A stretch of DNA of 64,000 nucleotides. Origin: Pseudomonas sp. UYIF39. Lineage in GTDB: Bacteria; Pseudomonadota; Gammaproteobacteria; Pseudomonadales; Pseudomonadaceae. Made by a program: the position numbers and the translations under genes. The notes under the pieces were generated by a model. The model saw nothing but the letters and a program-made list of their open reading frames with translations, ran no database searches and was not told where the DNA came from. Of the stretch, positions 26,204 to 35,368 are shown piece by piece (position 1 is the stretch's first letter; each line of letters starts with the position of its first letter). The DNA lies in assembly GCF_029963765.1 (NCBI RefSeq), contig NZ_JALBYU010000009.1:217511-281510 (forward strand). The letters run 5' to 3'.

Positions 26204-27963
26204 CAGTAAATCTCCATGAAGCCGGTATTCGTTGAGGTTTGGCCCTCAAGCGGTTCGTTCTGTAATGCGTGGAAAAGCGCCCATGCGAGATCCGCGTGTC
26301 CGGTCTCGTCGGTGCGGCCTGCCGTGTAAGTGAACTGCCGGCCGCTGGCCGTGATGGTTTTGCGAATCGCCATGAGCGACTGGGCCATGTCGATCCAGCC
26401 GGCGTCGAACTCCAGGCGTCCTTTGTGAATAACGTCGTAGGCCTTGAGCACCAAGCGCGTCTTGACCTCGGGGGAATAGCTGAAGGTCGTCACGTTGGGG
26501 AAAAATTGGCGCACAAGCTGGGCCACGCCAGAGCCCATACCAGTGATGTCGATTCCGATGTATGTCACCCAGTAGCGCATCGTGACCAGGCGGATCGCCT
26601 CGGCCTGGGCGGCGAAGTCCATACCGCGGAACTGATGGCGCTCGAGCACGCGGAATTTCCCACCTGGAACAGTTGGCGGGGCCACGACCACCAGGCCGGA
26701 GCTGTCACCGGTTTCCGCCGGGTCGTAGCCAATCCACACCTGCCTATCGGCAAACGGCCGCGCGGCGAAAGGCTTGTAGTCCTCGGACCACTCGACCCAA
26801 CTGTCGACCATGCAGGGCTGCAGGACGTTGAGCGGGAAGATGCTCGCCCCGTCGTCGACGAACTGGCACATGAGCAGGTTCGCGAAGGCGTCCGCGTTGT
26901 ACTCGAGGCGCAGCTCTTCCAGGTCGAACAGATCACAGCCGCGCTGCTCGGCATCCAGGATGGTGACGATCTGGCGCCAGATCCGGTCCTCGCACAGCCG
27001 GCCCTGCTGCAGCGCATCGTGCGAAACGTCGAGTTTCAGCCGCTGGGCAACAGGCTTGCCCTTGTTGAAGCGCTCGCCGGTCCAGAACGTGTAGGCCTCA
27101 TGCGCCATGCTCGATGGTGTCGAGAAGTAGGTGCGGCGGTATTGTTTCTGCATCGCCATGCCGCTGGCGACCTTGTTCAACTCGTTGAACTTGAAGGTCC
27201 AAAAGAATTCGTCGAAGTAGAAATTACCGTGGTAACCCTGAGCGGTTCGGGCGTTGGTACCGAGGAAATGCAGCTCGGCGCCGTTGGCCAGGATGATCGG
27301 GTCACCGGTGAGCTCTACGCCGCAAACCTCGCGGGCGAAGCCTTGTATGTATGCCTTGAAAATGTGCGCCTGGTTCTTCGACGCTGACAGGAATATCTGA
27401 TTGCGTCCGGTGACCAGGGCATCAATGAACGCTTCCCGGGCAAAGTAGTAGGTGGCACCGATTTGCCGGCTTTTCAGGATTGCCCTGGTGCGCTGATTGC
27501 TCGCCCGGTACCAGTCCAACTGATAGCCAAAGCAGCCGTCTTTGAACGCCTCGGTCAACTGCTCGATTTGCTCTTCGCTGAACTCGTTGCGAGCCGCTTT
27601 CTTCTTTGGACCTTCGTTGCGTTTGGCCAGATTGGGGTTCAGATCCGTGTCGGTACCGCCGGCCTTGTAACGCTCGATCCGAGCCTGACGTTCCAGCTGA
27701 CGGTGCAGCAGGTCAATTTCCTTGAAATCACCACCGGTCTTGCCATCCTTGAGGATCAACTGCACCAGGCGCGCTTCCAACGCACCACCGATGCGCTCGA
27801 CGTTATCGGCCCGATCCCATTCGTCACGCGTTTTCCACGCGTGAACGGTCTTTTCCTTTTCATCCAGCATTTCGGCGATCGCACAGACCCGCAGGCCGGT
27901 CCAGTAGAGGAACTTGGCCTGACGGCGGTTATCGCGGATTGGAGTGGCGTCGGTTGTCGTCAT
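26203..27963 (-). CDS. P: Terminase large subunit (P2 gpP type)
   Basis: A 586-residue packaging motor. An N-terminal helix-turn-helix-like segment (residues 8-45) precedes the ATPase: Walker-A-like KSRQIGATYY (164-173) and Walker B FYFDE (248-252). The nuclease/RNase-H fold shows WIGYDPAETGDSSGLV with metal-binding Asp. It pumps DNA into the capsid with gpM. No strong ribosome site precedes the ATG at 27963; the family-typical N-terminus supports this start. Confidence 0.95.
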   Translation of the reverse strand: MTTTDATPIRDNRRQAKFLYWTGLRVCAIAEMLDEKEKTVHAWKTRDEWDRADNVERIGGALEARLVQLILKDGKTGGDFKEIDLLHRQLERQARIERYKAGGTDTDLNPNLAKRNEGPKKKAARNEFSEEQIEQLTEAFKDGCFGYQLDWYRASNQRTRAILKSRQIGATYYFAREAFIDALVTGRNQIFLSASKNQAHIFKAYIQGFAREVCGVELTGDPIILANGAELHFLGTNARTAQGYHGNFYFDEFFWTFKFNELNKVASGMAMQKQYRRTYFSTPSSMAHEAYTFWTGERFNKGKPVAQRLKLDVSHDALQQGRLCEDRIWRQIVTILDAEQRGCDLFDLEELRLEYNADAFANLLMCQFVDDGASIFPLNVLQPCMVDSWVEWSEDYKPFAARPFADRQVWIGYDPAETGDSSGLVVVAPPTVPGGKFRVLERHQFRGMDFAAQAEAIRLVTMRYWVTYIGIDITGMGSGVAQLVRQFFPNVTTFSYSPEVKTRLVLKAYDVIHKGRLEFDAGWIDMAQSLMAIRKTITASGRQFTYTAGRTDETGHADLAWALFHALQNEPLEGQTSTNTGFMEIY

Positions 27964-28011
27964 GGCGGCGATGCTGACGCCTCGCGCGCGTGAAGGCGTA
28001 GCGATGTGCCA

Positions 28012-28030
28012 TGTAGCGCCCGGACCTACA
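28012..28030. promoter_or_regulatory. Late-promoter dyad between terminase and scaffold genes
   Basis: TGTA-N11-TACA (TGT-N13-ACA), a 19-bp dyad in the divergent P/O intergenic region where P2 has Ogr-dependent late promoters. The same geometry recurs at 34389-34407 and 39083-39101. Confidence 0.6.
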
Positions 28031-28119
28031 ACTGGCGCTGATTGCCCGTAACGACGCTACTGCCGACGATGCACCTCAACGCAACTGCACCCAGCAGCAC
28101 CGCTTTGAGGACTCGCTCA

Positions 28120-28962
28120 ATGAAAAAGAAGTTTCGCTCCAAATGGTTCCGCGTCGCCGTCGAAGGTGCGACCACTGACGGTCGTCAAATCGAGCGCCAG
28201 TGGCTGGTCGATGCCGCTGAAACCTACAACCCGAACACCTACGCCGCTCGCGTCTGGGTGGAACACTACCGCAGCGTCCTGCCCGACAGCCCGTTCCGTG
28301 CTTATGGCGATGTGCTGGCCGCGAAGACTGAAGAAGTCGACGTCAATGGCGTTAAGAAGCTGGCTCTGTTCGTTCAGATCGAGCCGACCGCCGACCTGAT
28401 CGCCATGAACAAGGCGCGCCAGAAGCTGTACACCAGTATCGAGATTTCGCCGAAATTCGCTGATACCGGCCGCGCTTACCTTGACGGGTTGGCTGTCACC
28501 GATTCACCGGCGAGCCTGGGCACCGAAATGCTCACCTTCAGCGCGCAGAACCCTGATGCCTCGCCGCTGAAGGCCCGAAAAAGCAAACCGGACAACTTGT
28601 TTTCGGAGCTGGTCGAAGCGCAGTTGGAGTTTGACGAAGTCGTCGAAACCCCGAGCGTGATCGACGGCCTGTTCTCCCGCGTTTCCGATTTGCTCGGCCG
28701 GAGCAAAGCCAAGGCCAACAAGGACGACGCTCAGTTTTCCGAATTGAACGACGCCGTCGAGGCTCTGGCAGGTCACGCCGCCGATCAGGCCAAAGTCGTC
28801 GCCTCAGCCGATGAAGCGCTGAAGTCTCTCCAAGGCAAACACGAAAAGCTGACCACCGACTTCGCGGACCTGATCAAGCGCCTGGGCGAAACCCAGGACC
28901 ACAGCCAAACCAACCGCCCAGCCGCGACCGGCGGCGACGGCGCTGCGCTGACCGCCTACTGA
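28120..28962 (+). CDS. O: Capsid scaffolding protein/protease (P2 gpO type)
   Basis: A 280-residue product from ATG 28120 (GAGG about nine bases upstream; the frame from 28042 adds an unrelated leader). The N-terminal domain matches the gpO serine protease: SKWFRVAVEGATTDGR, WVEHYRS with the catalytic His, and DSPASLGTEML with the Ser. The C-terminal part (residues 180-265) is a coiled-coil scaffold. It directs capsid assembly and maturation cleavage. Confidence 0.93.
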   Translation: MKKKFRSKWFRVAVEGATTDGRQIERQWLVDAAETYNPNTYAARVWVEHYRSVLPDSPFRAYGDVLAAKTEEVDVNGVKKLALFVQIEPTADLIAMNKARQKLYTSIEISPKFADTGRAYLDGLAVTDSPASLGTEMLTFSAQNPDASPLKARKSKPDNLFSELVEAQLEFDEVVETPSVIDGLFSRVSDLLGRSKAKANKDDAQFSELNDAVEALAGHAADQAKVVASADEALKSLQGKHEKLTTDFADLIKRLGETQDHSQTNRPAATGGDGAALTAY

Positions 28963-28998
28963 TCAAGTCGGCCCTTACAAGCTCCCCAGGAGAACACC

Positions 28999-30003
28999 AT
29001 GCGTAACGAAACACGGCTTGCCTTCAACGGCTTCACCAAACAGGTTGCATCGATCAACGCCGTCGGGTCAGTGGCGGAGAAATTCACCGTCACCCCTTCT
29101 GTTCAGCAGAAGCTGGAAACGGCTATTCAGGAATCCAACGCCTTCCTGAAAAAAATCAACGTGCTGGGCGTCGACGAAAAAGACGGCGAGGCCATTGTTC
29201 TGGGCGTCGGCTCGACGATTGCCGGCCGCACCGACACCAGCCTGGCCGCACGCAACCCTCGCGGCGTCAGCTCGCTCAAGAACGACACGTACAGCTGCAA
29301 AAAGACCGACTTCGACACCGCGATTCCTTATGCGCTGCTGGATGCCTGGGCAAAATTCCCCGATTTCCAGGCTCGCCTGTCCGGTGCGATCGTTGAGCGC
29401 CAGGCGCTTGACCGCATCATGATCGGCTTCAACGGCACCAGCGCTGCGCCTACGACCGATCGGGCCACCCACCCATTGCTGGAAGACGTGAACGTGGGCT
29501 GGCTGGAGAAATACCGCACCAAAGCGCCAGAACGTGTGCTGAGCAGCGGCAAGGTTGCTGGCAAAGTCACCATCGGCCCGACTGGTGACTACAAAACCCT
29601 CGACGGCCTGGTTTACGACGCCATCCAGCTGCTGGACCCATGGCACCGCAAACGTCCGGACTTGGTCGTACTGGTCGATCGCAACCTGCTGCACGCGAAG
29701 TTCCTGGCCAACATCGAAGGCGCAGCCGACAACGAAAACGAGTTGGCAGCCGCGCGGATCCTCGCTAACGGCACCTTGGGCGGCTTGCCGATCGAAGACG
29801 CACCGTTCTTCATCGACGGCGGCATCATGATCACCACGCTGAAGAACCTGTCGATCTACTTCCAGATCAGCAGCCGTCGTCGCATGACCAAGGACGAGCC
29901 AGAGCGTGATCGCATCGCCGATTATCAATCGTCGAACGAGGACTACGTGATCGAAGACTTCGGTCTCGGCGCCCTGGTCGAAAACATCGAAGAGGCCGCG
30001 TAA
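28999..30003 (+). CDS. N: Major capsid protein (P2 gpN type)
   Basis: A 334-residue HK97-fold capsid protein, P2 family: MRNETRLAFNGFTKQVASIN, LGVGSTIAGRTDTS, and GFNGTSAAPTTDRATHP. It follows an AGGAGA ribosome site. P2-type capsids remove an N-terminal peptide with gpO. Confidence 0.95.
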   Translation: MRNETRLAFNGFTKQVASINAVGSVAEKFTVTPSVQQKLETAIQESNAFLKKINVLGVDEKDGEAIVLGVGSTIAGRTDTSLAARNPRGVSSLKNDTYSCKKTDFDTAIPYALLDAWAKFPDFQARLSGAIVERQALDRIMIGFNGTSAAPTTDRATHPLLEDVNVGWLEKYRTKAPERVLSSGKVAGKVTIGPTGDYKTLDGLVYDAIQLLDPWHRKRPDLVVLVDRNLLHAKFLANIEGAADNENELAAARILANGTLGGLPIEDAPFFIDGGIMITTLKNLSIYFQISSRRRMTKDEPERDRIADYQSSNEDYVIEDFGLGALVENIEEAA

Positions 30004-30005
30004 CA

Positions 30006-30710
30006 ATGGCCCTCTCCCTCGCTCAACGTCACCGGCTGAAGGCGCTTGCCTCGCAGGAGGCTGCTGCCGCTTCGCCCGCCGTTTCGATGGCGGGCGGGAC
30101 GGCCTACGAAATGCAGCTGGCCCAGCTGCTGCAGGATCGTCTGCGCCTGAAACAGATCCAGTCGAACGAAGGCAAAGCCGCGCTCAAGTTGCAGCTTCTG
30201 CCGGCTTACGTGCCTTACGTCGACGGTGTTCTGGCGACGGGCAACGGCGCCCAGGACGAAGTACTCACCACCATCATGATCTGGCGTGTAGATGCCGCCG
30301 ACTACAACGGCGCGCTCGATATCGCAGCGTATGTGTTGCAGCACAACCTACTGATGCCCGACCGCTTCGAACGTACCACCGGCTGCCTGATCGCTGAAGA
30401 AGTCGCCGAAGCGGCGTTGAGCTCTCAGAAAACCGGTGGTGGATTCGACCTGGCCATCTTGCATCGGACGATGGAGTTGACCGCCGAGCAAGACATGCCG
30501 GACGAAGCCAGAGCCAAGCTGTATCTGGCTACAGGGCGCGCCACGGTGGCTGGTCTGAGCGCCGATAACCCGGGCCAACCCGGTCAGGTAATGGCCGGTA
30601 TTGAACTGCTGAAACGAGCCATTGAGCTGAACAACAGCTGCGGTGGCAAGAAGGATCTGGAAGGCGCTGAACGCCTCCTGAAAAAGATTGCTCCCCCACC
30701 AGGGAGCTGA
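30006..30710 (+). CDS. M: Terminase small subunit / endonuclease (P2 gpM type)
   Basis: A 234-residue protein two bases after the capsid gene. It has AYVPYVDGVLATGNGAQDEV and WRVDAADYNGALDIAAYVLQ, characteristic of gpM, which cuts cos-like packaging sites with gpP. The C-terminus has ELNNSCGGKKDLEGAERLL. Confidence 0.93.
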   Translation: MALSLAQRHRLKALASQEAAAASPAVSMAGGTAYEMQLAQLLQDRLRLKQIQSNEGKAALKLQLLPAYVPYVDGVLATGNGAQDEVLTTIMIWRVDAADYNGALDIAAYVLQHNLLMPDRFERTTGCLIAEEVAEAALSSQKTGGGFDLAILHRTMELTAEQDMPDEARAKLYLATGRATVAGLSADNPGQPGQVMAGIELLKRAIELNNSCGGKKDLEGAERLLKKIAPPPGS

Positions 30711-30810
30711 CTGAGCGTACCCCGCAACCCCGGCGGCCCGGGGGTGAACAGCAGGTTTCTCTCCTTTCCTTGCTGTGACGCCCCGGCCACCGCCGACTTA
30801 GGGCTGAACC

Positions 30811-31275
30811 ATGAGCGGATTTATTGCCACCGGCAGCACCGATGAACCCTTTGTCATCACCAATGACGGGTTCTGGCCTGACATCGATGTCGTACACCTG
30901 CGATCCGCTATTCGCTTGGATGGCAGCATCACCGACGCACGCATTGAAGTCGTGACCGTCAACGCGTTGATCCAGGTGAACGGCGAACTGGCCAAGGTGA
31001 AGCTGAATCATGTGGAGAACGGATACACCACCATCGCGGCTGTGCCGGCGCTTGAAGTTAATGGCGAAAGCCACTTCATCCACCTTTACCGCCGTTCGAT
31101 CTATTGCAGCGTTGGAGCTGAGCTCGCTGAGCGATATCGCAGCTACGACACCAGCGTCGACGGCAACAAGAACGCAGACGAACTGACACCTTCGGTCGAT
31201 GAATACCGTCGTGACGCCCGCTTCGCCATTCGCGATCTATTAGGCGTCGGCCATTCCACCGTGGAGCTCATCTGA
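30811..31275 (+). CDS. L: Head completion/stabilisation protein (P2 gpL type)
   Basis: A 154-residue protein with the gpL pattern: DGFWPDIDVVHLRSAIRLDG and RRDARFAIRDLLGVGHSTVE. It closes the filled head for tail joining. A 100-bp gap precedes it; the gap carries a GGGGTAC...CCCGGGGG-like inverted sequence but no clear dyad of the late-promoter type. Confidence 0.92.
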   Translation: MSGFIATGSTDEPFVITNDGFWPDIDVVHLRSAIRLDGSITDARIEVVTVNALIQVNGELAKVKLNHVENGYTTIAAVPALEVNGESHFIHLYRRSIYCSVGAELAERYRSYDTSVDGNKNADELTPSVDEYRRDARFAIRDLLGVGHSTVELI

Positions 31276-31487
31276 TGACGACCTCCGTGTATGCCGCTCA
31301 GGGCGACACCGTCGACGCCATTTGCTGGCGGGTCTACGGCCGCACTGCCGGCATCACCGAGGCAGTCCTTGAGGCAAACCCGGGGCTATCAGATTTCGGC
31401 ACAATCATTCCGCACGGCACGCTGGTAGCGCTCCCGGATATCGCGCCGCAAGCCCCGGAGCTGCAAATGGTGAACCTATGGGATTGA
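31275..31487 (+). CDS. X: Tail protein X
   Basis: A 70-residue LysM-like tail protein: TVDAICWRVYGRTAGITEAV and GLSDFGTIIPHGTLVALPDI. It starts at the last base of the L stop (TGATG-type overlap). It is needed for tail assembly in P2. Confidence 0.92.
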   Translation: MTTSVYAAQGDTVDAICWRVYGRTAGITEAVLEANPGLSDFGTIIPHGTLVALPDIAPQAPELQMVNLWD

Positions 31488-31549
31488 GTCATCCGAAATC
31501 GCAAGCACACACACCATTACCTTCAACCTTGGACAGCGGAATCACGCGC

Positions 31550-31864
31550 ATGCCTGACAAACCGGATACATGGGCCTGGTTCGCTGCCTGGCTCGAACTG
31601 AACTGGCCTGCCTTCTACGCAGGCGGGCTCGCCTGCGTGATCGCCGCTCTGCGGATCATTTACGGCGGCGGCACTTGGCGCCGGGTTTTGCTTGAGGCTC
31701 CGCTGTGCGGCGCCCTTGCGCTTGCGGCCAGCCACGGACTCTTTTTGTTGGGCATTCCCGCGACCACCGGCCCTTTCTTCGGTGGAGTGATCGGACTGCT
31801 GGGCGTTGAGGGAACCCGTGCACTGGCCAAGCAATTCTTCAACCGCAAGGTGGATCAGCTATGA
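31550..31864 (+). CDS. Phage holin
   Basis: A 104-residue protein from ATG 31550 (an in-frame ATG at 31478 overlapping the X stop is the alternative). It has hydrophobic segments around PAFYAGGLACVIAALRIIY, PLCGALALAASHGLFLLGI and GPFFGGVIGLLGVE, giving three membrane passes as in lambda-type (class I) holins of Pseudomonas P2-like phages. It times lysis by permeabilising the inner membrane for the endolysin encoded next, which overlaps by four bases. Confidence 0.85.
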   Translation: MPDKPDTWAWFAAWLELNWPAFYAGGLACVIAALRIIYGGGTWRRVLLEAPLCGALALAASHGLFLLGIPATTGPFFGGVIGLLGVEGTRALAKQFFNRKVDQL

Positions 31865-32700
31865 GTGTTTTGCGCCACGGCGATCGCGGGCAACAGGTCC
31901 GCATACTGCAACAGCGGCTCAACATGCACGGCGCCGGTCTGGATCCGGACGGCGATTTCGGTGATGCCACCGAATCCGCAGTGCGTAATTACCAGCGTCA
32001 GGTTGGGTTGGTAATTGACGGTATTGCGGGCTCGAAAACCGCTCTGGCGCTGGCCGGCGCCGATTGTTCGAACCTGCTGCAGCACGCCCTGTTGGTGAAA
32101 GCCGCTGCGCGCCTTGGCGTTGAGCTCGCGGCGGTCATGGCGGTCAACGAAGTCGAAAGCCAAGGCAGCGGTTTCCTGGACAACGGCAAGCCGAAGATTC
32201 TTTTTGAACGCCACATCATGTATCGCCAACTCAGCACGCCGCGCACACCTGGTGATGATCCAGACGATTTGAAGGCAAACGCCGACCAATTGGCTGTGCT
32301 CCAGCCCAACCTGGTCAATCCGAAAGCAGGTGGTTACGCCGGCGGAACGGCAGAGCACCAGCGCCTGGCGAATGCCCGACTGATTGACGATCTGTGCGCG
32401 TTGGAGTCGGCCAGCTGGGGCGCCTTTCAGGTGATGGGTTACCACGCAGTGCGCCTCGGATACGCCAGCGTGATGGAATTTGCCGATCGGATGGCCCGGG
32501 ACGAAAACGAGCAATTCGAGGCTTTCGTGCGGTTTATCGAAGCTGACCCGACGCTGCTCAAGGCGTTGAAGGGCAAAAAATGGGCAGCCTTCGCCAAGGC
32601 CTACAACGGCCCCAACTACGCCCGCAACCTGTACGACACCAAACTGGAGCGCGCCTATCAGCGTCACGCTGCAGGCTGCCCTATTCTGGAGGCCGCATGA
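31861..32700 (+). CDS. Endolysin: PG-binding domain plus N-acetylmuramidase
   Basis: A 279-residue enzyme. Residues 5-65 form a PG_binding_1 repeat (LRHGDRGQQVRILQQRL, GIAGSKTALAL); residues 75-275 are the N-acetylmuramidase (DUF3380-type) domain with AVNEVESQGSGFL (candidate catalytic Glu97/Glu99), KILFERHIMY and SWGAFQVMGYHA. It has no signal peptide, so export depends on the holin. It hydrolyses the glycan backbone of peptidoglycan. Confidence 0.93.
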   Translation: MSVLRHGDRGQQVRILQQRLNMHGAGLDPDGDFGDATESAVRNYQRQVGLVIDGIAGSKTALALAGADCSNLLQHALLVKAAARLGVELAAVMAVNEVESQGSGFLDNGKPKILFERHIMYRQLSTPRTPGDDPDDLKANADQLAVLQPNLVNPKAGGYAGGTAEHQRLANARLIDDLCALESASWGAFQVMGYHAVRLGYASVMEFADRMARDENEQFEAFVRFIEADPTLLKALKGKKWAAFAKAYNGPNYARNLYDTKLERAYQRHAAGCPILEAA

Positions 32701-32903
32701 TTGACCACGAACAGATCCGCAAGCTCAGCCCCGTCGATGGCGACGTCTTTCTCCTGCCGGAGGGCTCTCCCTTTGAACTGGCCCGGGCACTCGGTGAAGC
32801 GATCGCAGTGGCGAAACCGGGCGTAAAGGCTGTGGTCATCTGCGGCGACGTGCGCAAGCTCGATACGACTGCGATGAATGCAGCCGGCTGGTACCGCGCG
32901 TGA
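32697..32903 (+). CDS. Small lysis-region protein (68 aa)
   Basis: Begins in an ATGA overlap with the endolysin. A soluble protein with EGSPFELARALGEAIAVAKP and VKAVVICGDVRKLDTTAMNA; similar small genes often sit between lysin and spanin in Pseudomonas P2-like phages. Function unknown; its stop overlaps the spanin start. Confidence 0.65.
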   Translation: MIDHEQIRKLSPVDGDVFLLPEGSPFELARALGEAIAVAKPGVKAVVICGDVRKLDTTAMNAAGWYRA

Positions 32904-33331
32904 GCACGCTGCGCCAGGCGCTATATGGCATCGCTTTGCTCGCCTCGATCGCGCTGCTGATCTGGGCTCAGAGCCAGCAGATTGAGGTCTCAGACCAAAA
33001 GACAGGCCGAGCGAAAGATGCCGCTGATGCAGCGCTTGCTCGAGCGACGCGCAGTGAGGAGACGGCCGCTCAACTTCTGGCGTCGCTGCAGCACGAACGA
33101 ACCGCCCAGACCGCATTGCGCAGCGTTCAAAACCAACTGCGCCAAGGGCTCGCCGCCCGTCAACGAACGATTGAGGAACTGAAACGTGAGAATGCCGAAC
33201 TTCGCCTATGGGCTAATCAGTCTCTCCCTGATGCTGCTCGCAGGATGCGCGAGCGCCCCGCCATCACCGGAGCCGCAGCTTATCGTGACTGGTTGTCCGG
33301 CCGTCGTGCCCTGCACCCTGTCAGCGACTAA
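32900..33331 (+). CDS. lysB: Inner-membrane spanin (Rz/LysB type)
   Basis: A 143-residue protein with an N-terminal membrane anchor (YGIALLASIALLIWAQ) and a long periplasmic coiled coil (residues 25-105), the hallmark of i-spanins, which fuse inner and outer membranes in the last step of lysis. The outer spanin is encoded inside it in another frame. Confidence 0.88.
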   Translation: MSTLRQALYGIALLASIALLIWAQSQQIEVSDQKTGRAKDAADAALARATRSEETAAQLLASLQHERTAQTALRSVQNQLRQGLAARQRTIEELKRENAELRLWANQSLPDAARRMRERPAITGAAAYRDWLSGRRALHPVSD

Positions 33332-33452
33332 GCCGGACAAGAACGGCGCCCTGCTCACCGACCAGGAGGCGACTGAGGGCGACTGGGCCCAATGCGCTGC
33401 GCAGGTCGATATGGTTTATCTGCATCAGCAAGCACAGGCCGGCAAACAATGA
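33186..33452 (+). CDS. lysC: Outer-membrane spanin lipoprotein (Rz1/LysC type), embedded
   Basis: An 88-residue (GTG 33186) or 86-residue (ATG 33192) protein whose first half is encoded within the i-spanin in the +1 frame. A lipobox LLAG-C follows the hydrophobic head, and the mature part starts with a proline-rich stretch (SAPPSPEPQLIVTGCP). It is the outer-membrane partner of LysB; the nested arrangement is the classic Rz/Rz1 design. Confidence 0.88.
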   Translation: MRMPNFAYGLISLSLMLLAGCASAPPSPEPQLIVTGCPAVVPCTLSATKPDKNGALLTDQEATEGDWAQCAAQVDMVYLHQQAQAGKQ

Positions 33453-33931
33453 ACAAACCTGATTCGCTTCGCGCTCACCTGCTTAACTCGGTACCGGATT
33501 TAAAGAAAAACCCTGACCGTCTGATGGTGTTCATCGACAACGGCACCATGCGCAGCACTGCGGCCTATGGGCTGTCGTTCGAATACAGCTACACGCTGAA
33601 TCTGATTTTTACGGATTACGCTGGCCACCCCGACGCGATCGCTATTCCGCTGTTCGCGTGGATCCTGGTGAATCAGCGCGAGCTGATGGAGAACGTCGAC
33701 CGCAGCAAAACGGCCGTCGCATTCGAGGCTGATGTCCTGGACAACAGCAAGGTCGACCTGTCGATCAAGTTGCCGCTCACTGAGCGAGTCATCGTCAAGC
33801 GCCAGGACAACGGCAACCTGGTCGTCAGTCATCCGCCGGAGCCAGTGGTCGACGATGATCCGTTCACCATGCCTGGGCTTGAGCTATGGACGGCCGAAGG
33901 CGAGTTCATCACGCGGTGGGAAAAACCGTGA
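33449..33931 (+). CDS. R: Tail completion protein (P2 gpR type)
   Basis: A 160-residue product from ATG 33449, overlapping the LysC stop. gpR pattern: MNKPDSLRAHLLNSVPDLKK, SYTLNLIFTDYAGHPDAIAI, and LELWTAEGEFITRWEKP. It is required with gpS for tail completion/joining. Confidence 0.92.
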   Translation: MNKPDSLRAHLLNSVPDLKKNPDRLMVFIDNGTMRSTAAYGLSFEYSYTLNLIFTDYAGHPDAIAIPLFAWILVNQRELMENVDRSKTAVAFEADVLDNSKVDLSIKLPLTERVIVKRQDNGNLVVSHPPEPVVDDDPFTMPGLELWTAEGEFITRWEKP

Positions 33932-34380
33932 GCAATGACCTGCAGGCGCTGGAAACATGGGTCTCTGTGTTGTTGGCCAAACTCGAAGAGGGTGAACGCC
34001 GCAAGCTGCTCGGCGCCGTCGCCCGGGATCTACGTCGCAGCCAGTCAAAACGCATCACGACGCAGCGCAACCCTGACGGCTCGGCATACGCGCCCCGCAA
34101 GCCCAAGGACCTGCGTGGAAAAAAGGGCAGGATCAAGAACAAGATGTTCGGCAAGTTGAAAACGGCCCGTTACCTGCGCACCGAAGCCACAGCCAACGGC
34201 GTAGCGGTCGGATATGTCGGGCGTGTGAGCCGCATCGCCCGGGTTCACCAGTATGGCCTCAAGGATCGCCCCGAGCGCGGCCAAGCGGACGTGCAATATG
34301 AAACACGACAACTGCTGGGATTCAGCGGCGACGAGCTGGAGAACATCCGAAACTTGCTCATCGATCACCTCGGAAGCTGA
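33928..34380 (+). CDS. S: Tail completion protein (P2 gpS type)
   Basis: A 150-residue protein starting at GTG 33928, which overlaps the gpR stop (GTGA); earlier in-frame ATG usage would read through the end of R. A basic protein with KRITTQRNPDGSAYAPRKPK and YVGRVSRIARVHQYGLKDRP, matching phage virion morphogenesis (gpS) proteins. Confidence 0.92.
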   Translation: MSNDLQALETWVSVLLAKLEEGERRKLLGAVARDLRRSQSKRITTQRNPDGSAYAPRKPKDLRGKKGRIKNKMFGKLKTARYLRTEATANGVAVGYVGRVSRIARVHQYGLKDRPERGQADVQYETRQLLGFSGDELENIRNLLIDHLGS

Positions 34381-34388
34381 CGTTCTAC

Positions 34389-34407
34389 TGTACGCACTCG
34401 CGCTACA
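34389..34407 (+). promoter_or_regulatory. Late-promoter dyad before gene V
   Basis: TGTA-N11-TACA with the same 19-bp geometry as the site at 28012. It lies in the gap between S and V, where P2 has its V-operon promoter. The dyad centre is 57 bases from the V start codon. Confidence 0.6.
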
Positions 34408-34454
34408 GCCCACCGCCGATGCAGCTTGCACGCGCGACCTGCAACATCGGCGGT

Positions 34455-35018
34455 ATGGACTCTCTTACTGAACTGACTCGACGCCTTGAAAACCTGATTC
34501 GTGCCGGCACCCTCGCCCAGCTCGATCCGGAGAAGCCGCGTTGTCGTGTGAAAACCGGTGGTCTTCTGACCGGCTGGCTGCCGTTCTTTGCCCTGCGTGC
34601 TGGGGAGGACAGTGACTGGGACCCGCCGAGTATCGATGAGCAGTGCCTTGTGCTTTCGCCTTCCGGCAACCCAGCCCATGGCTTCGTCATTTTCGGCCTG
34701 TACAGCGATCGCTTCCCCGCTCCGGACAACGTGCCGACGCGCCGACGACGTCGGTACCGTGATGGCGCAATTGTCGACTATGACACCGAGAGCCACACGT
34801 TGACCGCCACATTGCCTGACGGTGGTAGAGCCAACCTGGTGGCCCCCGGCGGGATCACGATCACAGGCGACATCACGATTACAGGCGACGTCAACATCGA
34901 AGGCCTGGTGACTGTCACCGACGACGTCGTCGCTGGCGCGAAGAACATCAGCCTGGTGAAACACCGAACGACCGGCGTGCTGTCCGGCGACGGTGTATCC
35001 GAGGGACCGATTCCATGA
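34455..35018 (+). CDS. V: Baseplate assembly / spike protein V
   Basis: A 187-residue product from ATG 34455 (upstream ATG 34419 is possible but adds a non-family leader). N-terminal SLTELTRRLENLIRAGTLAQ and OB-like domain; C-terminal DGGRANLVAPGGITITGDIT is the triple-stranded beta-helix of the cell-puncturing spike. It punctures the outer membrane during infection. Confidence 0.92.
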   Translation: MDSLTELTRRLENLIRAGTLAQLDPEKPRCRVKTGGLLTGWLPFFALRAGEDSDWDPPSIDEQCLVLSPSGNPAHGFVIFGLYSDRFPAPDNVPTRRRRRYRDGAIVDYDTESHTLTATLPDGGRANLVAPGGITITGDITITGDVNIEGLVTVTDDVVAGAKNISLVKHRTTGVLSGDGVSEGPIP

Positions 35019-35368
35019 CCGGCATGAACAACCATACCGGCCTGGCCATCAGCGGCAACGCCCATTTGGCCCAGTCAATCGCCGACATCCTGACTACCCC
35101 ACTGGGCTCTCGGATCATGCGCCGCGAGTACGGCAGCCTGTTGCCTAACCTGATCGATGCCCCCTTCAACCCGGAGACCCGGATGCTCTGCTACGCCGCT
35201 ACTGCGACTGCTCTTATCCGCTGGGAGCCCCGCCTTCGTCTGTCGCGTGTGCAGTTTAGCGACATGACCGTCCAGGGAAACGTGGTGATCGACATCGAAG
35301 GCACCCGTGTCGATACCAATGAACCACTGAACCTGCAGGTTCCGCTCAAACTGGGAGCTACGGCATGA
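35015..35368 (+). CDS. W: Baseplate protein W (gp25-like)
   Basis: A 117-residue protein in ATGA overlap with V. The gp25/W core: HLAQSIADILTTPLGSRIMR, REYGSLLPNLIDAP and ALIRWEPRLRLSRVQF. It nucleates sheath polymerisation at the baseplate. Confidence 0.93.
   Translation: MTGMNNHTGLAISGNAHLAQSIADILTTPLGSRIMRREYGSLLPNLIDAPFNPETRMLCYAATATALIRWEPRLRLSRVQFSDMTVQGNVVIDIEGTRVDTNEPLNLQVPLKLGATA

Noticed and set aside
26269..27387. 372-codon plus-strand frame opposite the terminase
   Set aside because: The terminase carries Walker motifs and is complete; this frame shows none of the features of a protein.
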